Of a stretch of 64,000 bases of DNA, positions 47,879 through 59,699 are shown piece by piece. Each line of letters starts with the position of its first letter. The first letter of the stretch is position 1. The stretch is from Vespa crabro (Eukaryota; Arthropoda; Insecta; Hymenoptera; Vespidae). The position numbers and the translations under genes were made by a program. Under the pieces are notes generated by a model that had not been told where the DNA came from, did not search any database, and worked only from the letters and a program-made list of their open reading frames with translations. The stretch lies in the NCBI RefSeq assembly GCF_910589235.1, contig NC_060955.1, positions 554,001-618,000 of the forward strand, read 5' to 3'.

Positions 47879-50800
47879 TAAAGGATAGCAAAGGAAGAAG
47901 GCACGATAAACTAAGACGATTGGCGAGAGGGGATAAAAGAAGAATCGTTGGCACGACCTACGAAAATCCGATCGAATTCACCTCTAATCTCGTTTATTAA
48001 GTTGCGAGACGAGAAGGTAGGAAGTAGCGTTTAAAATAGACACGATTTCGCGCCATGCTCCCATCAAGTTCAACGAGACAATATTCCCGCAAATTGTCGC
48101 TCGTAAATTAAATCTTATTTCTTTTATTTCCGATTGTTTTGATTGATCGTCCAAACGTTAGCAGTAAAAGTACATACATAAATATTATTTTTCTATTGTT
48201 ATTACCTTTGAACGATTAGTAAACGTTTGATGATTGTTCCTTCCCCTTTCGTGAATCCTGTTCAGTTTCTTGTAAGTCTTGTTCATACTTTTCTGTTAAA
48301 AAAGTCATAAGCAAAAGCTGAAAATTGGTAAAGATTGACGAATGTTGGCGGATATTGTTGAATATCGTCGTTAAGACGCTTCGATAGACATTGGCGATGA
48401 AAATATTTTTTTTTTAACGTTACAAATTATAAATATTATATTATTCGTATATAAAAAAAAAAGAAAAGAGAAAAAAAATGGAAGATTTTAATAAAATGGC
48501 ATTTATTAGTATCATGAAATTTTACATGAAATTTTACATAAATTCCTTTCTTTCTCGATCTTAATCTCAAGTATCTTTCAAGTATATCTAGTATTACGTC
48601 AATGATATGGTGTTAATTCGATCAATATTGTTTTATCAACATATATAATACTCGGATAAGTGTATGATATTTGCTAATTATTGGTATTATTTTATATACC
48701 TATGTCATTGTGATATACTTTAAATTACAATTATCAAGTTTAAAGCTTACTGATCAAGACACTTGGGATCACAATGATATAAATTCCGTTATATTTGATT
48801 AGCCGATGATTTGATAGACGATTTTTTTTCTACGATAAAATACATTTGGGTAAATATTTCTTAAAAATTATTTATACCAGTTTAAACAGCTTTTATCATA
48901 TCATACGAAAACGAGATATAAATAATTGTTCGTTTTTCTAGGAATCTTTGTTGTATGTTTCTTCGTATATTTAAATTTATATTAGTGCTATATATTACTC
49001 GTAAATTTTACGAAGATAGTTTTGCAAACATTTGCATTGTAGGTTGTGACAACTATCACGATAACTAATAAAAATAAATTATTTCAATGGATTTCTTGAG
49101 ACATTATTAGGGTAAATACAATCTGTCGAGATGTTGTGAGATCATTTGGTTTAATCATAAAACAAAAAAAAAAAAAATAATAAGTCTCCAGTCATTAGAC
49201 TATACATTTCATTGTATTTTCGTAATATATATACATTTCCTATGATAAATTATGCTAGCGTACCTCTGATGCAGTGTGTTCATATATATCGAACACGATA
49301 ACATTGATGTCTCACTTGACCGGGCTAGCCTTGGAAAATTTATATCATCGTTATTATTATCACTAGTTTTTTTGATTTATGAATATGGTCATGTTGTAAA
49401 AAGATAAGTAGAGATTTTATTTTGTATGAATTTTTTGAAATTTTTTTTCTTTTTTTCTTTTTCCAAAATGACCCAAGAAATATCGGAGATGATCGTAAAA
49501 GTGTAATAAATTTCGAAATCGAAAAATTCCATCCGTTTCTTGTTTGTTTAATCTTTTATAGGGGAACGAGCAAATTTCGTAAACAAGCCTCATGTAATCG
49601 CGATGGTGGGTTTGCCAGCTCGAGGCAAGACCTATATTTCGAAGAAGCTCTGCAGGTATCTCAATTGGATCGGAATAAACACGAAGGTCTTCAATCTCGG
49701 CGAGTATAGAAGGCATGCGACGACTGCCTATCAATGCCACGAATTTTTCCGTGCGGATAACATAAAAGCTATGGCGATAAGAACACAATGTGCCGTGGAT
49801 GCGTTGAACGACGTTTGTCGTTGGCTCGAGAGTGGCGACGGAGAAGTTGCCGTTTTCGATGCTACCAATTCTACTGTGGATCGACGTAAAATGATACACG
49901 ATATTGTTGTAGGAAAGATGGATTACAAGCTCTTCTTCGTCGAATCTGTTTGTAACGATCCTGAGATAGTCGAGCAAAATATTATGGAGGTAAAACTTTT
50001 ATGATACGTATAATACGTATAATACGTACGATAAATATGATACGTATAATACGTAGGATAAATATGATACGTATTAATATATGTTAGTCATAATCAACAG
50101 ATCATTTTTCATTTAAATACGAAGAAAAATAAGTACTTATAATAAAAGATATAGTATTACAGTCATAAAAAGACTTAAAAGATAACTTCTTCTAATATCA
50201 AAATAATAATTTCTAATCAATTACAAATGTTTTCTATCTTTTATACGTATCTCTTCGTTAGGTCAAAGTCAGCAGTCCAGATTATGCGAATATGAATAAG
50301 GAAGAAGTATTGGCCGATTTTATGTTGCGGATCGAACATTATAGGGAAAAATATGAGCCACTGGACGAGGATTATGAGACTGATCTGTCCTTTATGAAAA
50401 TCTATAACACCGGCGAAAAAGTTATAGTGCACAAACACGAGGGACACATACAGAGCAGGATCGTCTACTATTTGATGAACATTCACATTGTACCTCGTAC
50501 GATATATCTAACCAGGCATGGCGAGAGTATGATGAATCTGGAAGGTAGAATAGGAGGTGACTCGGATCTTAGTGAAAGAGGTTGGGAGTACGCCAGGGCA
50601 TTAGCTACCTTCATTACCAGTCAGGATATTCAGGTTTATGTTATTTCAACATTCAATTCATTATGTGTTAGTCACTCTGAGCGACGCTTCGATCGAGTTA
50701 TGCCACACCCATGTTTAAAGCATTCTTTTCATTTCTCTTTTATTATTTTTTTTTTCCTTTTTATCGGATCAAAAAAATCATTATGCTAATGGGTGGAAAT

Positions 50801-52440
50801 TATTTAAGAACTGGTATTTTAAAGTATTTTTTCTATGAAAAAGTCTCAAATGAAGGAAAATTTACTAGGTACTGAAGTCAGAGAAATAATCGAGCAGCAG
50901 ATTACAAAGGGTAGGGAGGGTGGGGAGTATCGAAAATCAACATCGACTCGTATCCGTGACATTTCCTTTTCTAACTTTTAATCCCAGAGATGATTCGTCA
51001 TCTCATATACGATCGAAACTTTGTGTCTACAGGGTCTAAGAGTATGGACAAGCTGGTTAAAAAGGACCATACAGACGGCAGGGGACGTGGAAGCACCTCA
51101 GGAAAGATGGAAGGCCCTCAATGAGATCGATGCCGTATGTTCAGGACGTATAATCATTTGGTATCGCACTGACGATTCCGTATTATTCTCTAACTCTTTT
51201 TCTTAGCGATTATGCGAAAATGGTCGTTTAAATTTGTGCCATTCGTTTATCATTCCTTTTTCTTTTTTTTTTCTTTTCCCGTTCTCTCTCTCCATCTAAT
51301 CAGGGAATTTGCGAAGAGATGACCTATGCAGAGATCGCCGAGAAGTATCCTACGGATTTTGCTGCAAGGGACCAAAATAAATTCCCCTATCGTTATCCAC
51401 GAGGTGAGAGCTATGAGGATTTGGTAGCACGGTTGGAACCCGTGATAATGGAATTGGAAAGGCAAGGCAATGTTTTGGTCGTCAGTCATCAAGCGGTATT
51501 ACGTTGTCTGCTCGCTTATTTCTTGGATAAGAGTTCAGGTACGATTTTCTATTATATATTTTTGCGCTTTATTCATTTTTCTTTACTCAATCCTTTCCCT
51601 CATTCGCATTCTATGTTTCTAGCGTTACAATTATTTCGCATTTCTTGCGATAATCCGAAAGCGAGCAAAATATTTCATTTCTTTTTATATTTCCTTAATT
51701 CACAAACACGCAATTAGATTGCGTAATATATTTTTAGTGGAAAAATTTATATTCTTTTAATAATATTTTATTCTTTGACTTTTGATCCTTGACGAGTACA
51801 TTCGAATGTAGCAAAAAAAAAATTATATCAATGGATAATCTGGTTAATGTTATTTTACTGTATTCGTAAGAAGTGACTTTCGATATACATCATGACCTTA
51901 CGCTGATAGATAAATAATTATACGTATTTGTTTATGCACGTAATCAAATGTTTTGTAAATTTTTATACGAGTCTGTCTTTTTTCTTTTCTTTTTTTTCTT
52001 AAGTTGAACTAATAATGGAGTTCTTTCATCGATTACAGAGATATTATTTCATTCATCCAAAAAATCATCGATCAAAAAAATTATCATACATAAGCAAATG
52101 TTTTGCAAATGTTGATACGAAAGGGAAAGAATTTCTTTCCAAAAGTTGAACTGATAATGGAATTTTTCCATTGATTACAGAGGAATTGTTGTACATAAGC
52201 AAATGTTTCGCAAATTTTTATATGAGAAAGCCTGAACTTTTTTCCGAAGATTGAGGGAATAATGAAGTTCTTCCATTGATTACAGAGGAACTACCGTACC
52301 TCCAGGTACCATTGCATACCATCATTAAATTGACACCCGTTGCATATGGTTGTAAAGTGGAACACATACGACTACCAATCGATGCGGTGGATACTCATCG
52401 ACCAAAACCAAAGGTAGATCCGATCATAATAAAATTGTAA
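47120..52440 (+). CDS. PFKFB: 6-phosphofructo-2-kinase/fructose-2,6-bisphosphatase
   Basis: Bifunctional cytosolic enzyme that makes and degrades fructose-2,6-bisphosphate, the main activator of phosphofructokinase-1. Exons: 47120-47192, 49562-49989, 50262-50633, 51033-51134, 51304-51538, 52286-52440, giving 454 aa in the form ending at the TAA of 52440. Kinase half: P-loop GLPARGKT at residues 41-48, NLGEYRR, FDATNSTVDRRK. Phosphatase half: histidine-phosphatase motif LTRHGES with the covalent His at 253, GGDSDLSERG, the acid motif GICEEM and VVSHQAVLRC. The N-terminus is short (24 residues before the kinase core). The kinase core starts after a 2.4 kb intron. The last coding segment EHIRLPIDAVDTHRPKPK is followed by VDPIIIKL only if the GTAGAT donor at 52414 is not used; spliced 3' exons farther right probably give other tails. 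Three copies of the final acceptor segment lie in intron 5. Confidence 0.95.
47193..49561 (+). other. PFKFB intron 1
   Basis: A 2.4 kb intron with a GA microsatellite (47795-47875), T-rich runs and no supported exon. The open frames on either strand in 47400-47960 are out of context and partly GA/CT low complexity. Confidence 0.6.
47795..47875. repeat. (GA)n microsatellite
   Basis: An interrupted GA/GGA tract in PFKFB intron 1, with AGGAAG interruptions. Confidence 0.95.
50001..50076. repeat. Short tandem repeat of ATGATACGTATAATACGTA units
   Basis: Immediately after the donor of PFKFB exon 2, a unit of about 27-37 bases containing ATGATACGTATAATACGTA and GATAAAT is repeated about 2.5 times. 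Small variations include an extra TAATACGTA block in the first copy. Confidence 0.85.
51935..52300 (+). repeat. Triplicated intron-3'-end segment before PFKFB exon 6
   Basis: Three direct copies share an order of blocks: AATCAAATG or AAGCAAATG, then TTTTGCAAAT-like, then TTGAAC/ATTGAG with AATAATGGA-like, then TTCCATTGATTACAGAG-like. The acceptor AGs fall at 52037-52038, 52179-52180 and 52284-52285. The second and third are 105 bases apart. Only the third is used in the standard model. The second is followed by the same GAGGAA start as exon 6. Confidence 0.85.
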
Positions 52441-52462
52441 CGAATATGTTGTTTGTGTGTTT

Positions 52463-52465
<3 letters not shown>

Positions 52466-52504
<39 letters not shown>

Positions 52505-52558
52505 GTGGGCAGACAGACAGACAAACAGAAAAAGAGAGGGAGAGGGAGACAGACAAAT

Positions 52559-52614
<56 letters not shown>

Positions 52615-52616
52615 TG
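52466..52616. repeat. Compound (GA)n microsatellites
   Basis: Two GA runs (52466-52502 and 52558-52616) separated by a GACA/GGAG-rich spacer, just downstream of the 52440 stop. They create long but meaningless Arg/Glu or Leu/Ser reading frames on both strands. Confidence 0.95.
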
Positions 52617-53924
52617 AAAAGATGAGAGAGTTGAAAGTGAAAACGCCAGGTGCTTTGATTTTTGTCATTGACGAACATATCTAAGTTACGATATCTGTTC
52701 GCTATTTGTTTTTTTTTTTTTTTTTCCTTAATATTTTTTCATTTTTTCTTTTTGGATACTGCACCAATAAAAATACCTTTATATTTATATATATATATAT
52801 ATCTCCCTTTATATGGCTTATGTTTTAATATTCCCAGAGTGCCTGCCTGCCTGTTGTTTAGCGGTAACGATACAGAACGGTTTATCAGTTTCCGATCGGA
52901 AACCCTACGCTGGAGATCGTCCACGTTCCCCCCGAACCCCCTTTATCTCTCTTTTTTTGTTTTTTCGATCTAAGCCTGATACCCTCTGATATTCGAATGG
53001 CTTTTTTAAGAACTAAACTCTCTTTCGTCGCATGCATTTTATTCAATTAAAATGGCGTACTTTTTAGGGCTTAAGCATTTTATTGTGATCGTACATACTT
53101 TACGATTGTACTGTACACTAATGTAAAATATATCCAAAGATAATGATTATTTTATCAAATAAGTAATATGTAATGACCCTATTGAACCCCCCACCACCAC
53201 CATTACCCCCTCACCAAGCTCCAACAGACTTTACCCACCCAAATATTGCCCCCCCCCATGATATGTATCATTACAAACGTACGTCGTATTATTCGGTGCA
53301 GTTTCATACTTTCTCTTTTATAATTTCGTTATCTATCGCCAGCTATTATATTATCATAACACTCACTCTTTTTTAGGAAGAGAGTGTAGCAAGAACGTAG
53401 AAAGTTTCTTAGAATGTCTATCTAAATCGATGTCACGATAATAACGTTTCTACATTAGATAAATGGCAGATAGAGCGCTTTGCTTCGAATATGAATGGCT
53501 AAGAAAAGCTTTTGACATAACGAAATGGAGCCTCTTCCAATGCGAGATGATATTGTATCGCCGATGTAATACAAATACAGATTCTTTTTCATTTTTCTTC
53601 AAATATGCACGATGCATGTCGCTCCATACTTTTTACTTACGACGATGTCAATGATGCCGAGGGAAACATTTTTTCCATTTATTATTAGAAAATGTTATAA
53701 ACGATCATTGAATGATCTTATTATCTACAATTCACTCGCTAGCTATTACAGCTAATTTAGATAAAAACCAAGATTAGATTTACGACAATAGTGTTGATAA
53801 TAATAAAGTGATAACGTGATTTTTTTCTTACGTTCATATGTTGGAGCCATAGATGGTCCATGTCTTATTTTGTCCACCCCACCGACATGACGCCCTATAA
53901 TCCCCGATGTAAAACTATTTTCAG

Positions 53925-53981
53925 ATCCCAGGATATTTGGAAGATCGATTCAGAAGGAAAGGGAAAGTTCTACGCACGTGA
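53925..53981 (+). CDS. Candidate alternative terminal coding exon of PFKFB
   Basis: The acceptor AACTATTTTCAG precedes a phase-0 frame IPGYLEDRFRRKGKVLRT with a stop at 53979-53981. Joined to …THRPKPK from exon 6 it gives a basic 18-residue tail. PFKFB isoforms in animals commonly differ in their C-terminal tails, which are phosphorylation targets. Only a splice-site and phase argument supports this exon. Confidence 0.35.
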   Translation: MPGYLEDRFRRKGKVLRT

Positions 53982-54047
53982 TAACGACCATTTTATAATG
54001 CAGCAAGATCCTAACTGCTCTACTTTCGGTAATGACAGACAGAGACA

Positions 54048-54150
54048 CAGAGAAAGAAAGGGAGAGAAAAGAAAAGAGAGGGAGAGAGGGAGAGAGAGAG
54101 AGAGAGAGAGTGAGGGAGAGAGAGGGAAAGGGAGAGAAAGAGAGAGGGAG
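54048..54150. repeat. (GA)n / (GGGA)n low-complexity tract
   Basis: A purine-only stretch of GA and GGGA units. It explains the Arg/Glu-rich reading frame spanning it. Confidence 0.95.
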
Positions 54151-55726
54151 GGAGGGAGGCGTTTAGGCGACACATTGTATACGGCAGCTGGCTGCCCATC
54201 ATTGATGATGACTATCGTCCCAACTGACTAATTTTTTTCCTTCTTCTTCGGACGATGTACATCAAAGAATTTCGGCGAATGTACCTAACGGTAATCGATG
54301 ATGTATCTTCATAATGTATCTATCACACACGTGCGCACATCTATAAACGTACGTACACGGAACACAACATTCAAATTCTCGACTCATAGAAACATATACA
54401 CAAACTATACGAAATCTATAAAAGAAGGTCTGCTCAGTCAATAATATTATCAAGACTCGCGACACTTTGCCTTCATTCTAGGCATTTTTCGTGAGTTTAA
54501 TCCTATTTAATGATATTTACTACTGAGGAGTTCCTAATAAATTCCTACATAGGATTTTAGCACTATGTTTTTTATGAATATATTATATATTATATATGGT
54601 TAAACGTTCTTTCGATATTCATCGTATTATTAACATAATATCATCTTAATGAATATTTTTTGGTAATAAATATTCTTTGATAATAATCAGCACAGCAATA
54701 ACGACTATAATCATTCAAGAATCCTAAATCGTGTCTTGCTAAGACATGAACGGTAAATTATCCGAATAAATTACTGGCTACTGGTGGTATTACATGATTT
54801 GTCGAATTAAAATAGCATCTAAATTTATTTACGCCAAGATGTTGACAATATTTGAAAGAACGTTCATCTAAACCTCCTCTTTTACATTTTATGCAAATGT
54901 GTCAGAGAAAGTTGATAAAAATATGCCTTATATATTAGCATTCCTTTAAATGATAATAATAGTAAGTCAAGTGATAATGCGAAAGTACTTAGAAAGATAT
55001 TTGAAGTGAATGAAAAAAAGCAAAAAAAAAAAAATAATAATATTGGTGCGATGTAAAAAGTTCGAATGCAAGCGAGGTATATGGTGCTTCCAAAAATTTA
55101 TGATTGGGCAGATCTGTTATATGTATAAAAAAAAAATGTATATATACATGATTGATCGTGAAGCGCTTTAGAAAAATTTGTTGCATATAATAATATAGAA
55201 AGGGATGATATATCCTACGTTTTTATCTCAAACATCTTTCTTCTTTGGGAAGATACCGAAAATTCTTTAATTATTGCAAGAATTTAATATAGTTAGGAAA
55301 GGAGAACTTTTCGAAAGATAATTTTTATTTCAATACCATAGCGTCGTTCTCCTTTTGTATCAACTTTTATCTATCATCTTTGAAATTAAGAAAGATGTTT
55401 AATGTCTGAACGTTAAGTTGCTTATCCCCCACCCCTCTTGTTATATTTCCATACAAACACATACACACACATATGTATATATATATATATGCATGAATTG
55501 TAAGAAATATTAGGGCATTTTTACACGATCTTATTGTACATTCATAAATATGTACTCATAAAAATGTTTAAGCGTAAAGAGACAATGTCTTACGCGAACT
55601 GAAAAGCAACAAATTTCAAGTTGTTATTATGAAACTCAAAGAATGAACATATACATAGCGCGAGCTATATATTTTACGGATATTGCAAAATTTAAAGTAC
55701 CGAAACCTTATTTTACGGATACGTAC

Positions 55727-55820
55727 GTACATACATACATACATACATACATATATACGTACATACATAAATAGATAAATACATAAATATATGAATATGT
55801 AAGTATATATATATAAAACA
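55727..55820. repeat. (ACAT)n / (TA)n microsatellite
   Basis: About seven ACAT units with ACGT ends, followed by degenerate ATAAATAC and TA repeats. Confidence 0.9.
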
Positions 55821-56419
55821 ACGCAGCGCTTTTAATCTCACACAGGCGTAACAGTTTTCTTAGATTTATATAAGAAAACTTATAGGCCAAAGAAAATACA
55901 TAAACGATCTGTAGACATTTTTTTTCGTCATTTACACTAAATGCAAGAGCCCTCTAATTTATATTATCAAAAAAAAAAAAAAAAAAAAAAAAATATGTTT
56001 CATCTCCCGCTTTATACGAATATTTTTTCAACGTGTCACTGTAAATCGTATATTTGCGTTATATGCCTCGCCAAAGTATATATTTACTCACCCTTTCAAG
56101 CTATATTATTTTTTTGTCGGAAGCAGTGCATTTCACAAAAGAAAAAAAAAAGAAATAATTAAAAAGTAAAAAAATAAAACAGTTTCGAAGGGTGTAAAGT
56201 ACAATATACACGAGTTCTACATGTAATTATATACATGTGATTTTTATGGATATTAAAACTTGACAATCGGTCTATTGTTTTTATTTCTTTTTTTTTTCTT
56301 TCTTTTTTTTTTTAAGTTGCGTCACATAGATGTTAGTTTTAAACGAGCTTTTGTATCGTTTTAATCCTATTATGTGTAATCTATCACACATTATTCGTCT
56401 TAAGTAATAAAATTGTAAT

Positions 56420-56423
56420 CAAT

Positions 56424-56457
<34 letters not shown>

Positions 56458-56512
56458 ATATACACATATATATATACATATGTATATATATGTATGTATG
56501 TATATATATAGC
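56420..56512. repeat. (TA)n / (TATG)n microsatellite
   Basis: Almost 100 bases of TA with CA and TG interruptions, just after a candidate AATAAA signal. Confidence 0.9.
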
Positions 56513-57071
56513 ATATCATAAAATAATTGTAGAAGACAAATAAAAATTAGAATTGTTACTTTCCGAATATGATTTAATATACGAATGTAATAATATCACG
56601 TCATTTACCTTAGATGATGAATGATCGATCAATTGATCGATCAATCTTCACTATTTAAATTTTAAATTATTTCGAAATGAATAAAAAAGAAAAATAAAAT
56701 AAAAATAAAGACGATCGAGAATAAAATAATGTCTGCGAGATTTATATTCGAGCGTTGATCGTATCGAGAGACGTGTATATTTTTTTTTAAATAATTCCCA
56801 TAGAAAATACATATTTTCGAAAAGGACATGTAAATTCTTTTCATTTAGTATTATTTTTTTTTATGTATTTATCCTTTATATCATCGGAATGTTATACTCT
56901 TTGAACTTTTTTTCGATACATCGAAGAAGTACAAATAATGATTGAAATAATCGATGTTACAAGTAAATAAAATATTAATGGTAGATATAAGTAACCTTTT
57001 AACTACGAAAATTCTAGCATAATATATTGAAAGCATATATATTTTTTATTTATGTAAATATTATGTGAAAG

Positions 57072-57119
57072 TTTTATTTTATTAAAATATTGTATATCAA
57101 ATATTTTAATAAAATAAAA
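57072..57119. repeat. Perfect 20-bp inverted repeat (AT-only hairpin)
   Basis: The arms TTTTATTTTATTAAAATATT (57072-57091) and its exact reverse complement (57100-57119) flank an 8-base loop. It lies 600 bases upstream of the SLC25 carrier start, in otherwise featureless DNA. Confidence 0.85.
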
Positions 57120-57719
57120 TAAAGAGATTGTTTATTTAAATGGCTAATAATTTATAGGTAAACAAACGAACTATTACATGTTTATCAGCAGCTAAATGAT
57201 CAAACAAATTTTCAGATTTGAAAAAGATAAAATATTTTGAAATTTATAGTTGAATATACACACTTTATGTATATGTAGATAGACATATATCTGTGACTAT
57301 GAAATTGTAAGATTTTCAAAATTTCTATATCATTTGATTGTTCAATTCAACTTAATTATTTCATTTCGAACTTTATAATTAATATCATATTGTAAAGAAT
57401 TATACAAAGTAATAATATAATTAGCATAGAATATTTCCCGTAATAAATCAACATAAATCAAATGTACATAGATATAAAGATAAATTTGTTCTTAACGATT
57501 ATCTAAGTAAATAATAATCAATATCTAATATGAGAATGACGTAAATATAAAGCGCTGCGCGATAGAATTTAGTGAGTGTTGCAATCATAGATTTAGTTCG
57601 TCATCTAAATATTTTTTCTTTTAGTCTCTCTTCGGTTTAGTTTCCTTTCTGAACGCGTGCGTTTGGCTTACACATTATATACACATCTTCCAAGTGAACT
57701 TAACTTTTTATTCTTCAAC

Positions 57720-59405
57720 ATGGCTACCGCCGAAAACCTCACTGTACCAAGTATTGAAACGGAGAAACCGTGAGCGATTTACAAAAATATACTTCTTCGC
57801 GTTTGGCAAGCCTAGAAACTACGAGAGTAATACACTCGTGGTTTTGCTAATCGATCGAAAACGTACACCGGTTATGCAATAACAAACTATGGTTTTATTT
57901 TCGATTCGATTCCGTGTTGTATTTCGATCAATATCGAGCTTATATTACGACCAATCAGAATAGATTAACGTGGGAGACCGGCTATTCGTTCATTGGTCAC
58001 GTTAAAACGCGGGTTCTCGATCGTTTATAAATTAATTTTTGGTCTTCTTACTGTAACTGTAAGTTTTTATGTTTTCTTTACATAGTTATTATCTATCTTT
58101 TTTTTTTTGTTTTTTTTTTTTTGTTTTTTCTTTCTAGACTCGGAGCGGAATTTGTAATAGGAGCAATTTCGGCTGCGGGCGCTGGATTATTTACTAATCC
58201 AGCGGATGTTATTAAGATACGATTGCAGCTCCAAGGAGAACTCGAAGCGAGGGGAGCTTACAAAAAGATATATAAAAATACGTTTCATGCTGCCTATCTC
58301 ATAGCTAAACACGAAGGAATTTTAGCTTTACAATCTGGTATTGCACCAGCGTTATATTTTCAGGTCGTTCTCAATGGTATACGATTAGGTGTTTATAACA
58401 CCGCAACAAAGTATGGTTTCATACTGGATAGTAAAGGAAATACGGATATCCTGAAAACTGTGCTCATCACAGGATTGTCTGGTTGCTTAGGGGGCGTTCT
58501 CGGTAGCCCATTTTACTTGGTAATATATTGGAAATATGTGCAAAATTCAGCTCCTATATTTCTACGCTTATCACGTTAAAGTTAGTTGATGATCAGTAAT
58601 AAAAAATAATTATTTTGAGATCACAATTGTATCCAATTGAAATGATATTCTATCTTTTATTTCATCACGAATCATCACACGTTCATAATAATAAATTACC
58701 AAAGAATTTATTCTAATCAATTGAAATCTTGATGTCAGGTCAAGACACAAATTCAAGCTCAATCCGCGCAATCTATTGCCGTTGGTTATCAACACGGTCA
58801 TACAGGAACGTTGTCAGCATTTATAAAACTTTGGAAGCAAGGTGGCATAACTGCGCTATATCGTGGCTGGTATGCTAATATACCAAGATTATTTATTGGA
58901 TCGTCTACGCAATTAACTACGTTCAGTTTGGTCTCAGATTTGTTACGTTCTTGGAATGTAAGTGTATTAGGTGGGCAATCGTATGACGAAGTCATGTCAA
59001 TTACAATAATTTTTTTTTTGCGTTTTCAGATACTTACAGATTATCCTATAACTTTAACTTTCGTTTCTTCGTTAATCGGTGGATCATGTGTGGCTGTCAC
59101 TATGCAACCTTTTGACGTATTGGCAACAAGATTGTACAATCAAAGTAAGCACGTACATGTATGCACTTTCATTCCATTACAATTATGGTTGATCATTTTT
59201 GAATTTTACAGGAGCAACAAAAAGTGGAAAAGGTGAGCTCTATAATGGGCTCTACGACGCTTTGGTTAAAATAATACGAACAGAAGGTTTATATGGCTTA
59301 TATAAAGGAACTTTCCCAACGTGGATGAGAATAGCACCACACACAGTTTTATGTTTAGTATTCTATAAGAAATTAGATCAATTGTACGACGGTATGAGAA
59401 CGTAA
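57720..59405 (+). CDS. SLC25A35: Mitochondrial carrier, solute carrier family 25 member 34/35-like
   Basis: Inner mitochondrial membrane carrier with three about 100-residue repeats and six membrane helices. Exons: 57720-57769, 58138-58519, 58739-58957, 59030-59144, 59212-59405, giving 319 aa. The signature P-X-D/E-X-X-K/R appears as NPADVIKIRLQLQG in repeat 1, SPFYLVKTQIQAQ in repeat 2 (acidic residue replaced by Tyr, a trait of the SLC25A34/35 branch) and QPFDVLATRLYNQ in repeat 3. Downstream GX-type motifs include EGILALQSGIAPAL, GGITALYRGWYANIPR and EGLYGLYKGTFPTWMR. Exon 1 supplies a short soluble N-terminus (MATAENLTVPSIETEKP) from an ATG in good context (CAACATGGCT). SLC25A34/35-type carriers are often grouped with oxaloacetate/sulfate carriers, but the substrate here is not known. 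It converges on the sugar transporter gene with a 294-bp gap. Confidence 0.93.
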
Positions 59406-59699
59406 AACGTATTAAATTTATATAAATAATCCATTGTACTGGATACAATGGGAATGTAGATTGTGTACATGTTCATGTAAATATATACAATTAAAATAAG
59501 TTAATTTTTTCCGTCAAAAATTACACAATAAAACAAATGATATAACACGCAAATAAATCATGATTCCACTGCCTTCATGATTGCTTTTTATAACACTTTA
59601 CTTTATCCGTAACGTTATTGATTATGGAGTAAACCATTTATAACATAGATCGTCTTTTTTCATTAATCATCACGTTCAAATATTTTAGAAATTTACTAT

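Larger units (their letters stand above)
52441..57719 (+). other. PFKFB 3' flank: long 3' UTR and possible alternative terminal exons
   Basis: About 5.3 kb to the next gene. Two acceptor-like sites read in phase with the PFKFB exon 6 donor: one at 53925 (tail IPGYLEDRFRRKGKVLRT, stop at 53979) and a weaker one near 52882 (tail NGLSVSDRKPYAGDRPRS…). C-rich sequence at 53185-53262, GA repeats at 54060-54150, ACAT/TA repeats at 55727-55820 and 56420-56512, and an AATAAA near 56406 are present. I see no independent gene. A hairpin lies at 57072-57119 and a palindrome at 56622-56643. Confidence 0.5.

Noticed and set aside
52372..52684. Leu/Ser-rich and Arg/Glu-rich open frames on both strands
   Set aside because: These are GA/CT simple-repeat translations overlapping the PFKFB 3' end, not genes.
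53173..53376. Pro-rich plus-strand frame (PPPPLPPHQAP…)
   Set aside because: It is C-rich simple sequence without splice support. It could be 3' UTR; no protein family recognised.
53860..54231. 123-codon plus-strand open frame with Arg/Glu-rich C-terminal half
   Set aside because: The second half is a GA microsatellite read as codons, and the first half has no recognisable domain. Only a different frame, entered at the 53924 acceptor, was kept as a candidate PFKFB exon.
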